Source: Marinilabiliaceae bacterium UBA5488
GTDB lineage: Bacteria; Bacteroidota; Bacteroidia; Bacteroidales; Marinilabiliaceae
Length of the DNA stretch: 64,000 nt
Direction: 5' to 3'
Assembly: GCA_002427105.1 (NCBI GenBank)
Contig: DIPM01000033.1
Span: 1-64,000, forward strand
Shown here piece by piece: positions 47,553 through 56,095 of this stretch (the stretch's first letter is position 1; each line of letters opens with the position of its first letter). Under the pieces are notes generated by a model. That model had not been told where the DNA came from. It saw nothing but the letters and a program-made list of their open reading frames with translations, and ran no database searches. A program made the translations under genes and the position numbers.

Positions 47553-47843
47553 CTATTGCTCCGACAGAAGCTTTTCAAGCTTTTGGTCTAACAAAGAAAC
47601 TGCATTGCTTATGGGCAAAGTGTCCTGATTGTTCTCCATCTCAAGGGCTTTAATTACAAACTGTAATGCTGCCATTGCCAAAAAATCCTGAACATCCTTG
47701 TCATTATAACGCTGTTTGTATTGTAAAACCTTATCGTTAATGAGCTTGGCCGCTTTTCTTATTCGTTCCTCATCATCACGATCCACCCTTAAAGGATAAT
47801 ACCTATCGGCTACATTTACACGTATAGAAAGTTTATCGTCCAT
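47553..47843 (-). CDS. zapA: Cell division protein ZapA
   Basis: A 96-residue ZapA, a cytosolic protein that cross-links FtsZ filaments at the septum. The N-terminal globular block LSIRVNVADRYYPLRVDRDDEERIRKAAKLIN, shown here by its ends LSIRVNVADRYYPL and DEERIRKAAKLIN, is the family signature, and the C-terminal half is a coiled coil used for dimerisation (residues 55-96). It starts ten bases after the upstream coiled-coil gene. Confidence 0.92.
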   Translation of the reverse strand: MDDKLSIRVNVADRYYPLRVDRDDEERIRKAAKLINDKVLQYKQRYNDKDVQDFLAMAALQFVIKALEMENNQDTLPISNAVSLLDQKLEKLLSEQ

Positions 47844-47853
47844 CTAAAAGCAC

Positions 47854-48147
47854 TTAACGATTCAACAGGGCAATACATTTATCAATCTCCCGCACAATTT
47901 GATTAATCCTCAGCTTTGTGTCACGTACATCAGCAGTCGAGGCTTCTATAGTCCTGGCAATCTTCAACTTATTATAGTCTTCTTCAAGCGATGAATAAGA
48001 TGATACGCCATGAGCTAACTGATCGCTTAATTGAGTAATTTGGTTCTTGAGCATTCTATTTTCTTCCTTTTCAGCTCTATACCTCTCAACCAAAAGATCT
48101 ATTTTCTCCTCTAATTTAACAACTATATCTATATTTGGATTAATCAT
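47854..48147 (-). CDS. Coiled-coil protein upstream of zapA (ZapB-like)
   Basis: A 97-residue protein made almost only of coiled coil: VVKLEEKIDLLVERYRAEKE and LKNQITQLSDQLAHG show heptads of L/I/V through residues 8-50. It has no membrane segment. Its place just before zapA suggests a partner at the division site, in the way ZapB works with ZapA, but there is no direct sequence proof. A TAATTTTG box lies 18 bases before the ATG. Confidence 0.75.
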   Translation of the reverse strand: MINPNIDIVVKLEEKIDLLVERYRAEKEENRMLKNQITQLSDQLAHGVSSYSSLEEDYNKLKIARTIEASTADVRDTKLRINQIVREIDKCIALLNR

Positions 48148-48164
48148 AGTTCAAATTTCCTCCA

Positions 48165-48172
48165 CAAAATTA
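48165..48172 (-). promoter_or_regulatory. -7 promoter box of the zapA operon
   Basis: TAATTTTG on the minus strand, 18 bases before the ATG at 48147. Confidence 0.5.
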
Positions 48173-48311
48173 ACATAGCATTTAAAATTTAAAAAATTAT
48201 AATGCTATTTTCTCTATTTTATTCTAAATAATACCAATACATAGTGCAATATACAATAATTATACATGCAATATAAGAGAATCCTCCCACTTTATTAGCA
48301 TAAAAAAAGAT

Positions 48312-48319
48312 TAACTTTG
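48312..48319 (+). promoter_or_regulatory. -7 promoter box of the YgiQ gene, near-leaderless
   Basis: TAACTTTG ends nine bases before the ATG at 48328. With a normal -7 spacing the transcript starts about two bases before the ATG, so the mRNA may be almost leaderless. Confidence 0.55.
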
Positions 48320-48327
48320 CCAAAACA

Positions 48328-50202
48328 ATGCTGTTGGACAATAATCGTAATATAAATGACTGGCTGCCGGTTTCTGTTAAAGAAATGCAGCAAAGAGAAT
48401 GGGACCAGGCCGACGTCGTGCTCTTCTCAGGCGATGCTTATGTCGATCACCCGGCCTTTGCCAACGCTGTAATAGGCCGTACCCTGGAAGCAATGGGGCT
48501 CAGAGTTGCTATTGTTCCTCAGCCTAATTGGCAGGACGACCTGCGTGATTTTAAAAAGTTTGCTAAGCCGCGACTCTTTTTTGGAGTGGCAGCCGGCAAT
48601 ATGGACTCGATGGTAAATCACTACACGGCCAATCGCAGGCTGCGCTCTGATGATGCCTATACCCCAGGCGGCAAAGCGGGTTTCAGACCCAATTATGCCA
48701 GTGCCGTTTACTCTAAAATACTTAAATCCATCTATCCGGATGTTCCTGTTATTCTTGGTGGAATTGAGGCTTCTCTTCGCCGCCTGACTCACTATGATTA
48801 TTGGCAAGACTGCCTAAAGCCCGGTATCTTGGAGTGGTCGCAGGCAGATATGCTCGTCTATGGAATGGGTGAAGCCCCGCTGCGTGAAATAGTGCGCCTG
48901 CTTAATCGCGGTGTTCCATTTTCACAACTCAACAATATTCGCCAAACTGCTGTGCTTCAATCTGCCGACAGTGCATTGCCAGGTAATGGAAAATGGAAGT
49001 CAATTGAACTGTATAGCCATGAAGAATGCCTTGAAGATAAGAAGAAGTACGCAATGAACTTCAGGCATATAGAAGAGCAATCTAACAGTCTGGATGCTGC
49101 TCAGCTAACTCAAGTATGCGGCAAGTCAAGAATAGTGGTGAACCCTCCATTCCCGCCAATGAAAAGCAAAGATCTGGACGCTTCCTATGATTTGCCTTAT
49201 ACGCGGCTTCCTCATCCGAAATACCACAAAAAAGGAATAATTCCAGCCTACGAAATGATTAAGCACTCTATCAACCTTCATCGGGGTTGTTTTGGAGGAT
49301 GCAGTTTCTGCACTATATCAGCACACCAGGGCAAGTTTATCTCATCCCGCTCGTTCAACTCAATACTTAAAGAGGCGCTTCAGGTGAGCCAAATGAAAGA
49401 CTTCAAGGGTTATATTTCAGATCTTGGCGGTCCAAGTGCCAATATGTATCAAATGAGCGGGCGTGACATTAACATTTGTAAATCATGCAAACGGCCATCT
49501 TGTATATTCCCTTCTATATGTGGTAATTTAAACACTTCACATAAACCTTTAATTGAATTATATAAAGAGGTGGATAAGCTTCCGGGTGTAAAAAAATCCT
49601 TTATTGGAAGCGGAATACGGTATGATTTGTTTATGAATGACAAAAGTGGCGACAAAGATAACAACGAAGCTTATTTGCAAGAGTTGGTGACCAAGCATGT
49701 ATCAGGCCGCCTGAAAGTTGCACCTGAGCATAGTTCCGATTCAGTTTTAAAACTAATGCGCAAACCATCTTTTTCACTTTTCAAGCAGTTTAATCAACGC
49801 TTTAATCAAATAAATAGTGAATCAGGTTTGAACCAGGAGCTAATACCCTACTTTATATCCAGCCATCCGGCATCAAGCGAGAAGGATATGGCAGAACTAG
49901 CAATCGAGACAAAGCGCTTAAACTTCACTCTTGAACAGGTTCAGGATTTCACCCCTACACCAATGACTTTAGCTACAGTTATATACTACTCAGGTTATCA
50001 TCCATATACGCTGGAACCCATTTACACGGCCAAAAGTCCGGAGCAAAAATTGCGGCAAAAAAGTTTCTTCTTTTGGTATCGTCCGGAAAAGCAAAAGGAG
50101 ATAGTAGCATCTCTCAGGAAGGCAGGTCTAGAGCATTTAGAGGCTCTACTCTTCAACAAAAAAACCGGGACTGACATAAAGCGGACAATTAAAAGAAAAT
50201 AA
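48328..50202 (+). CDS. YgiQ-family radical SAM protein
   Basis: A 624-residue UPF0313/YgiQ protein. The N-terminal domain reads DWLPVSVKEMQQREW and DVVLFSGDAYVDHPAF, the family hallmark. The SAM cluster cysteines are Cys321, Cys325 and Cys328 in HRGCFGGCSFCTISAHQG, followed by SRSFNSILKEALQV. DLGGPSANMYQMSG and a second Cys set (CKSCKRPSCIFPSICGNL) come next. Biochemical function is unknown. The start at 48328 gives the normal YgiQ N-terminus. A DUF4197 lipoprotein gene follows 47 bases downstream. Confidence 0.92.
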   Translation: MLLDNNRNINDWLPVSVKEMQQREWDQADVVLFSGDAYVDHPAFANAVIGRTLEAMGLRVAIVPQPNWQDDLRDFKKFAKPRLFFGVAAGNMDSMVNHYTANRRLRSDDAYTPGGKAGFRPNYASAVYSKILKSIYPDVPVILGGIEASLRRLTHYDYWQDCLKPGILEWSQADMLVYGMGEAPLREIVRLLNRGVPFSQLNNIRQTAVLQSADSALPGNGKWKSIELYSHEECLEDKKKYAMNFRHIEEQSNSLDAAQLTQVCGKSRIVVNPPFPPMKSKDLDASYDLPYTRLPHPKYHKKGIIPAYEMIKHSINLHRGCFGGCSFCTISAHQGKFISSRSFNSILKEALQVSQMKDFKGYISDLGGPSANMYQMSGRDINICKSCKRPSCIFPSICGNLNTSHKPLIELYKEVDKLPGVKKSFIGSGIRYDLFMNDKSGDKDNNEAYLQELVTKHVSGRLKVAPEHSSDSVLKLMRKPSFSLFKQFNQRFNQINSESGLNQELIPYFISSHPASSEKDMAELAIETKRLNFTLEQVQDFTPTPMTLATVIYYSGYHPYTLEPIYTAKSPEQKLRQKSFFFWYRPEKQKEIVASLRKAGLEHLEALLFNKKTGTDIKRTIKRK

Positions 50203-50249
50203 CCCTTTTATAAAATGGAAAAAATCTTGTCAAATTTAAAAAATCAAAA

Positions 50250-50996
50250 ATGAAGAAGACTATCTTAGCGCTTGTTGTATCATGCTTTATGATAAGCAGT
50301 TGCACTGAATTACTTCAAGTTGTACAAACCATAGATTCCGAACGTCCTCTCAGTGAAATGGAAGTGGTAAGCGGACTCAAAGAAGCCTTGCGTGTGGGAA
50401 GCGACTCTGCAGCAGGCGGACTCTCAAAACTAAACGGATACTACGCCGATCAGGCTGTAAAAATCTTTCTTCCTCCTGAAGCAGCAGTTATAACCGACAA
50501 TTTACACAGGATTCCCGGAGGCGAAAAGTTACTTGAAGATTTAATAATACGCATTAACCGCTCGGCTGAAGATGCTGCTAAAGAGGCAGGATCAATATTC
50601 TGGAATGCCATAACTCAAATGACGATTCAGGACGGATTCACCATTCTCAAGGGCGAAAACAATGCAGCCACGCAATACCTGAAAACCAATACCTATCAGC
50701 AGCTATACCGATTATATCAGCCAAAACTTCAGACATCACTTGACAAAAAGCTGATAGCCGGCATTTCCACAAACGAGTCGTGGGAAACACTTACAAGCCA
50801 GTGGAACAAGTTAGCCGGTAGTTTGGCAGGCCAGATAGCAGGTTTCAACAAAGTAGAAGTTGAATTAGACAGTTATCTTACCAACAAGGCACTTGACGGC
50901 TTGTTTTTAAAGCTTGCCCAGGAGGAAGCCAAAATCCGCACGGATCCTATGGCAAGAGTAACAGACATTTTGCGCAGAGTATTTGGCAAGCAATAG
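50250..50996 (+). CDS. DUF4197 lipoprotein
   Basis: A 248-residue DUF4197 protein. The signal peptide MKKTILALVVSCFMISSC ends in a lipobox (ISSC) with Cys18 as the lipidated residue, so it is anchored in the periplasm. Helical blocks SEMEVVSGLKEALRVGSDSA and GLFLKLAQEEAKIRTDPMAR are typical of the family, whose function is unknown. Convergent with the radical SAM gene, 12 bases apart. Confidence 0.88.
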   Translation: MKKTILALVVSCFMISSCTELLQVVQTIDSERPLSEMEVVSGLKEALRVGSDSAAGGLSKLNGYYADQAVKIFLPPEAAVITDNLHRIPGGEKLLEDLIIRINRSAEDAAKEAGSIFWNAITQMTIQDGFTILKGENNAATQYLKTNTYQQLYRLYQPKLQTSLDKKLIAGISTNESWETLTSQWNKLAGSLAGQIAGFNKVEVELDSYLTNKALDGLFLKLAQEEAKIRTDPMARVTDILRRVFGKQ

Positions 50997-51008
50997 ATTG
51001 ACCGGCAG

Positions 51009-51971
51009 TTAAGCATTGGAGCCCTTCCAATACTTTCCTTGCCAGACATCCAATTCTTCAAGGCGCTTTTCGACCATACGCGCCATTTCAAAATTCTTCA
51101 ATTTCCAGTTGGGCGCCAGCAACATATTGTATGGCGCCTGACTGGCAAATCTTTCCATCACGATATTGGGTCTCACACGCGTGATAAACTCAACCACAAG
51201 CTCAATATATTCATCAAGCTCAAACACCTCGTATTTTTCAGGGTTTTTCATGAAATCCGCGCCAAGTATCGAGCCCTTTACATATTGCAACTGGTGAACT
51301 TTCAGAAAATTTATAGGAAGTTGCGAGATCACATCAGCATGATTAAGCATCTCCTGCCTGCTTTCACCGGGTAAACCTAAGATTAAATGCGCCCCTGTCA
51401 AAATGCCCCGCGAAACCAAGTTCTCAACGGCATCAATCGTACATTTGTAATCATGGCCGCGCCTAACACGCAGCAGTGTCAGGTCACTTGTTGATTCTAT
51501 GCCCAACTCAACAGTTAAATATTGTCGTTTACTTAAATCCTGAAAATAGTCGAGCAGACTATCAGGCAGGCAATCGGGACGCGTCCCAACTATCAAACCA
51601 ATTACCTCAGGTGTAGAAAGGGCTTCCTCGTACAAATCAATAAGTTGTGAAATATCACCGTAAGTATTGGTATAGGCTTGAAAATATGCAAGATACTTAG
51701 TATCCGGGTGCTTGGCTTTGAATAAATCGATTCCTCTGCTTAACTGTTCCTTAACCCTTATATCAGGCTGACAGTAAGTCGGTTTAAACGTATCATTGTT
51801 ACAAAAAGTACAACCACCATACCCCTTATTTCCATCCCGGTTAGGACAAGTTAGTCCGGCATTTACAGAAACCTTTTGCACAGTGCCCTTGAAATGGCTT
51901 CGCATATATGTCCCGAAATCATTATAACGCCTTTTGTGTCCCCATGCAAAATTCATCTTCTCAGCCATCAT
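51009..51971 (-). CDS. TIGR01212-family (YhcC-like) radical SAM protein
   Basis: A 320-residue radical SAM protein of the YhcC type. The Fe-S cysteines are Cys42, Cys54 and Cys57 in the widely spaced motif GLTCPNRDGN..GCTFCNND that marks the family. LGLPGES, VGTRPDCLPDSLLDY and TVELGIESTSD follow. The reaction is unknown. The ATG at 51971 overlaps the stop of the GCS2 gene (ATGA), so it is translationally coupled to the ligase genes before it. Confidence 0.88.
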   Translation of the reverse strand: MMAEKMNFAWGHKRRYNDFGTYMRSHFKGTVQKVSVNAGLTCPNRDGNKGYGGCTFCNNDTFKPTYCQPDIRVKEQLSRGIDLFKAKHPDTKYLAYFQAYTNTYGDISQLIDLYEEALSTPEVIGLIVGTRPDCLPDSLLDYFQDLSKRQYLTVELGIESTSDLTLLRVRRGHDYKCTIDAVENLVSRGILTGAHLILGLPGESRQEMLNHADVISQLPINFLKVHQLQYVKGSILGADFMKNPEKYEVFELDEYIELVVEFITRVRPNIVMERFASQAPYNMLLAPNWKLKNFEMARMVEKRLEELDVWQGKYWKGSNA

Positions 51972-53209
51972 CCAAACAGTTGGTTACTTTCAAGTGCGGT
52001 GCACAACTTATTATAAACCTTTTGCATATTTATTCTTGAATAATCACCATTCAAGGCTCTTATAATTCTTGTGCTTAAAGTTCCTTTATCAATTATATGC
52101 TTAATTACAGCGGCCGAGGGCTCAGAAATATCGTCTTTGAGTATGTCAAAAAGATGCTTCCATACGGCTGAGGAGCTCGCCAAACTTTCCTCTATGCCCC
52201 ACACAGACAAATATTTGGGTGATTCAATTAAAGCATTTTCCGCATCATTAATGCAATTCAGCAAAATGCAGGACAAATCAGATTCATGCCATTTTTTCTG
52301 CTCACTATAGCTAATAAACTCCTCATCAATTAAGCGCTTCAACAAAGATATTATTAGTTCAATTATTGCCAAATCAGCCGAAGGACACTCCTGTATATCC
52401 AGCAGCCTAATTTCAATAGCCCCTCTGTCAAAGCGAGCAATGGCACCGCGAGAATTGAGGAAATGGTGCTTTAACACACCATCTTTATCAAAAGGTTTAA
52501 TATCAGAAAGGATTCTTTTATAGATGCCGGAATAATAGTCAGCCTCAGAAAAAACAGCTTCCGGAATCACAGAACCTACTATTGAAGGAATTCTGCTTTG
52601 ATTATTTCGATAACACTCTAAGCGAGAGTCCATAAATCCGCTTAACTCACCGTCAAGCACCGGCGAACTTGCTGCAATAGCGGGCAAAAGAGGCAAAATT
52701 AATCTGATAGCCGCATGCAAACGACCAAATTCCTCATCATCAGCAAAAGGCAAATTTATATGCGTGCTTTGTAGATTGCTCCATCCATGGCGCATACAAT
52801 CGAAAATTGAATTGTACAAGGAATAGACATTAGATTTTCCGGACTCCCACAGCCGCGTTTCATGTTTGGGATTCATCCAGGGGTGAGCTCCCCCCGGCAT
52901 AAGCTTTCCATTGTATTTTTCAAGCAGTTGATTAACTCTCTTGATATTATCCGGAAAATCATTATCCAGTCCCCCTAATGAGACCGCCGGGAAAGCTGTT
53001 TTGAGCTCAATTACATGAGTAACCAGTTCATTAGACCATGCCACCCTTCCATTTTCGAAATACCCGGAATTGTCGCCGCTGGCATCGTGCAACAAACTTT
53101 CGGATATCGGCATAATATCAAGCGTATCCTTGTCAACAATCATATATTCAAGTTCAACGCCGGTAACATCAAATAATGAAAAGCGTTGCTTGATATCCTC
53201 ATTTTTCAT
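51968..53209 (-). CDS. Glutamate-cysteine ligase family 2 (GCS2) amide ligase
   Basis: A 413-residue protein of the GCS2/YbdK fold, carboxylate-amine ligases that use ATP to join glutamate to an amine. GVELEYMIVD (17-26) holds the metal-binding Glu, and GGAHPWMNPKHETRLW, STHINLPF and GAIARFDRGAIEIRLLD are active-site blocks. It sits between an RLAN/ATP-grasp gene (85 bases upstream) and a radical SAM gene (overlapping). True glutathione synthesis is not established; the pair may make another gamma-glutamyl or peptide-like product. Confidence 0.88.
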   Translation of the reverse strand: MKNEDIKQRFSLFDVTGVELEYMIVDKDTLDIMPISESLLHDASGDNSGYFENGRVAWSNELVTHVIELKTAFPAVSLGGLDNDFPDNIKRVNQLLEKYNGKLMPGGAHPWMNPKHETRLWESGKSNVYSLYNSIFDCMRHGWSNLQSTHINLPFADDEEFGRLHAAIRLILPLLPAIAASSPVLDGELSGFMDSRLECYRNNQSRIPSIVGSVIPEAVFSEADYYSGIYKRILSDIKPFDKDGVLKHHFLNSRGAIARFDRGAIEIRLLDIQECPSADLAIIELIISLLKRLIDEEFISYSEQKKWHESDLSCILLNCINDAENALIESPKYLSVWGIEESLASSSAVWKHLFDILKDDISEPSAAVIKHIIDKGTLSTRIIRALNGDYSRINMQKVYNKLCTALESNQLFG

Positions 53210-53294
53210 ACTAGCATATATTCATCGGCACAAAACAGTAAATACGCACTCTTTGCTTTCCACAAAAAGCATAGATACGCTCATGGCCAAAAGC

Positions 53295-54746
53295 TTATCG
53301 CTTAACATTGTCAAGCAAATGGCCAATAATGGTAGCATATAACTGCTCTCCCAACAAGGAATCTTCAACACCGGCATCAATATTGGGATTATCGTTGATT
53401 TCAATCACAAATGCCTTTCCGTCCACCTCTTTAACATCCACACCATATAGCCCGTTTCCTATTAGCTTAGTAGCTTTAAGCGCAATATCTACGACATATT
53501 GAGGAACATCTTCGATTTTAAAAATATCAAAGTTTCCTGTCATATCATTCTTTACCTTAGTGCCCCAGTTAATTATTTGCCAGTGATTCTTTGCCATGTA
53601 GTATTTACATACAAAGAGCACTTCATTATTCAAAACCCCCACCCTCCAGTCGTAAGAGGTCGGCAAAAACTCCTGTGCAATAATTAAATCTGATATTTTC
53701 ATCATCTCGCGCAGTTTGACTTTCATCTCTTCTGCCGATGATACCTTAACCACCCCTTGTGAAAATGAGGAATCAGGGAGCTTTAAAACACAGGGAAAGC
53801 CAAGTTTTTTCTCTACGCCCTTAATATTCTCAGAATGGATAGTAATCGTTTTGGGAGTGGGAACTTTAGATAGAGTTAACAACTCTGCCAGGTAAACCTT
53901 ATTGGCACATTTCAGGATAGATTCAGGCGAATCAATTACCGCGAGTCCATCCCTCTGGGCCCGTCTGGCCATGCGATAGGTATGATGATTCACGGCCGTA
54001 GTTTCTCTTATAAAAAGGGCATCAAACTCACCAATACGGCTATAATCGTCTTTAGTAATCAATTCGACATAGCAACCCTGCTTCTCTGCCGCCTCGACGA
54101 AATTTGCAATAGCCTTTTTATTTGAGGGAGCAGCTTTTTCCTGAGGGTTAACTAATATTGCAAGGTCATATTTATATTTGTCGATACGCGCCTTATCGTA
54201 GCGTTTCAGCATAAAATACTCTTCTGCAAACTGGTAAAGAAAGGGAATATGGTGATCCGGTATTTCTTTGAAGGGAATAGTCCTTACTGAAGACAGTTCC
54301 CACTTGTCAGCATTTCGGACAAAACGCGCTCTAAGCAAGGGAGCCTGAAACAGCTTATACAGCTCCCGGGCCAGTTTGTCATATTGTGGCGAGAGATTAC
54401 GCCCGAAATAAATACTCATAATAAACTCAGAAGAACGAATATGCTTCATAGTTTTCTGAATCAGCACATCCTGCGCCTCTGAAATTGATTTCACAATAGC
54501 ATGCGCCTTTAAGTCCAAAATATTCTTCACCGAAGGAATAACCTTTTGGCCGCGAGCCTCTGCCAGAAGTGAAACATAGTAGCCCCTGGTCTGATATGCA
54601 TAGTCGTAGCAAAGGTTAAACACCCTTGCGTTCTTCATCTTAGCATACTTTTCAAGTTCGAGATACTCTTTGGGTGATATTACTTCAACTCCGGGAACAT
54701 CCAACACCCATCGTTGGGGGTAGTTAATAACAACAAGTTTTTTCAT
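53295..54746 (-). CDS. RLAN-domain ATP-grasp ligase (RimK-like)
   Basis: A 483-residue two-domain protein. The N-terminal half (about 1-190) is the RimK-like ATP-grasp N-terminal (RLAN) type, with KLVVINYPQRWVLDVPGVEV and RFVRNADKWELSSVRT-like blocks. The C-terminal half is an ATP-grasp ligase with LGFPCVLKLPDSSFSQGVVKV, LIAQEFLPTSYDWRVGVL and the metal block FVIEINDNPNIDAGVED. Such enzymes add amino acids to a carboxylate. It heads the operon with the GCS2 ligase and radical SAM genes; the substrate is unknown. Confidence 0.88.
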   Translation of the reverse strand: MKKLVVINYPQRWVLDVPGVEVISPKEYLELEKYAKMKNARVFNLCYDYAYQTRGYYVSLLAEARGQKVIPSVKNILDLKAHAIVKSISEAQDVLIQKTMKHIRSSEFIMSIYFGRNLSPQYDKLARELYKLFQAPLLRARFVRNADKWELSSVRTIPFKEIPDHHIPFLYQFAEEYFMLKRYDKARIDKYKYDLAILVNPQEKAAPSNKKAIANFVEAAEKQGCYVELITKDDYSRIGEFDALFIRETTAVNHHTYRMARRAQRDGLAVIDSPESILKCANKVYLAELLTLSKVPTPKTITIHSENIKGVEKKLGFPCVLKLPDSSFSQGVVKVSSAEEMKVKLREMMKISDLIIAQEFLPTSYDWRVGVLNNEVLFVCKYYMAKNHWQIINWGTKVKNDMTGNFDIFKIEDVPQYVVDIALKATKLIGNGLYGVDVKEVDGKAFVIEINDNPNIDAGVEDSLLGEQLYATIIGHLLDNVKR

Positions 54747-54857
54747 CTAAATCCAAGCAATGTTAGCTCTGTTTTTTAAAAAATCAGTTAATGTTTTCCG
54801 TTTAATAAACAGCCTCAAAAGAACAACTTTTTTTGATTTGATTATGTTTTAAACTGC

Positions 54858-54865
54858 TATTTTTG
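54858..54865 (+). promoter_or_regulatory. -7 promoter box of rsmE
   Basis: TATTTTTG, 42 bases before the ATG at 54908, with TTTG at 54837-54840 (17 bases upstream) as a possible -33 box. This is the best -33/-7 pair in the window. Confidence 0.55.
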
Positions 54866-54907
54866 ACAAATATCTTGCAATAAATAAAAAACCTAGAATT
54901 TCTGCTT

Positions 54908-55606
54908 ATGCAACTTTTTTATGAAGAGGAAATTACCACTAACGGAGGCTATTTAGACCCCACTGAATCAATTCATTGCACAAAAGCCTTGCGCCATAAG
55001 GCCGGTGATGAAATTCTGATAATTAACGGTAAGGGGCAAATATTCAAGGCCCTTATTAAAGATGCTAATCCAAAAAAATGCAGGGTAGAAATAGTATCAC
55101 AAGAGACTCAGTCCCCATCCTCTGTTGAATGTCATATTGCGATTGCTCCGACTAAGAATATGGAACGAACAGAATGGTTTGTTGAAAAGAGTACAGAATT
55201 GGGAATTGAAACGATAACACCAATAGTTTGCAGAAATTCTGAACGTAAGACCATAAAAGCCGAGCGTTTAGGAAAGGTGGTAATTTCTGCAATAAAACAA
55301 TCCGGAAGCCTATGGCGACCCTTAATAAATGAGCTGAGCGACTTTGACAGCTTCATTGAGCAACAATTTGAGGGTGACAAGTTTATAGCTCATTGCCACA
55401 GTGGCAATGAGCCACATCTTAAAGACCTTGTTGAGAGAGGAAATAATACCCTGGTACTAATCGGACCCGAAGGCGACTTCACAATCGAGGAAGTGAAACG
55501 TGCAGAAGCTATGGGCTTCAAAGCCATATCATTAGGGCCAAAACGCCTAAGAACAGAAACTGCCGCGCTTGCAGCCTGCCACATTATCAGACTAGAGAAT
55601 CAGTAA
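54908..55606 (+). CDS. rsmE: 16S rRNA m3U1498 methyltransferase
   Basis: RsmE methylates N3 of U1498 in 16S rRNA with SAM. The 232-residue SPOUT protein has HCTKALRHKAGDEILIINGKG, MERTEWFVEKSTELGIETITP and the knot motifs LIGPEGDFTIEEV (about 183-195) and LGPKRLRTETAALAA near the end. Length is normal. A 25-base near-perfect palindrome lies within the coding sequence at 55388-55412. Convergent with the Rrf2-type regulator. Confidence 0.95.
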   Translation: MQLFYEEEITTNGGYLDPTESIHCTKALRHKAGDEILIINGKGQIFKALIKDANPKKCRVEIVSQETQSPSSVECHIAIAPTKNMERTEWFVEKSTELGIETITPIVCRNSERKTIKAERLGKVVISAIKQSGSLWRPLINELSDFDSFIEQQFEGDKFIAHCHSGNEPHLKDLVERGNNTLVLIGPEGDFTIEEVKRAEAMGFKAISLGPKRLRTETAALAACHIIRLENQ

Positions 55607-55614
55607 ACAGCTAA

Positions 55615-56016
55615 CTAAATAAAATCAGATAGTTTCTTTTCAGCCATGTATTTACGAACTTCCGAAGATACCTTGTGCGACAAATCGCCCAAAAGGCATT
55701 TGCGGTCGAAAGGACAGAGCTCCTTATCACCCGGGCAACTTTGTACATCCAACTTTCCTTCTATAGTCTCATAAATATCAAGTAATGTAATCTCAGAGGG
55801 ATCCTTTTTTAGACTGAAGCCACCGGAAGGGCCTCGACTAGAAGTAATAAAGCCACTCTTGGCAAGCCTCTGAAGAATTTTGGCAACATGATGTCTGGAG
55901 CTGTAAATTTTTTCTGCAATTTGTCCGACATTCATAGTTTCTTCAGTTCTAACAATTAGAACCATGCTATGTAGCCCTATTGAGGCTGCTTCTGATAACG
56001 CAACTATATTTGACAT
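55615..56016 (-). CDS. Rrf2/IscR-type regulator with Fe-S cysteines
   Basis: A 133-residue Rrf2-family transcription factor. The winged helix (about 5-70) includes NVGQIAEKIYSSRHHVAKILQRL and GPSGGFSL, the usual recognition and wing blocks. Cys94, Cys101 and Cys107 (VQSCPGDKELCPFDRKC) match the cluster ligands of IscR-type sensors, with a six-residue first gap. It should sense Fe-S, NO or redox state. No target is known; pfp lies upstream on the same strand behind a terminator. Confidence 0.9.
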   Translation of the reverse strand: MSNIVALSEAASIGLHSMVLIVRTEETMNVGQIAEKIYSSRHHVAKILQRLAKSGFITSSRGPSGGFSLKKDPSEITLLDIYETIEGKLDVQSCPGDKELCPFDRKCLLGDLSHKVSSEVRKYMAEKKLSDFI

Positions 56017-56044
56017 ACTTTAATTAATTTGGTTAGGTTAAAAG

Positions 56045-56072
56045 GCGAGGCTGCCGATGAAAGCAGCCTCGC
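56045..56072 (-). terminator. Terminator of pfp
   Basis: GCGAGGCTGC and GCAGCCTCGC form a 10-bp stem with an 8-base loop, 24 bases after the pfp stop. A short T-run (TTTTAA) follows on the minus strand. Confidence 0.75.
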
Positions 56073-56095
56073 ATATAAGTATCTCTATACCGGGT

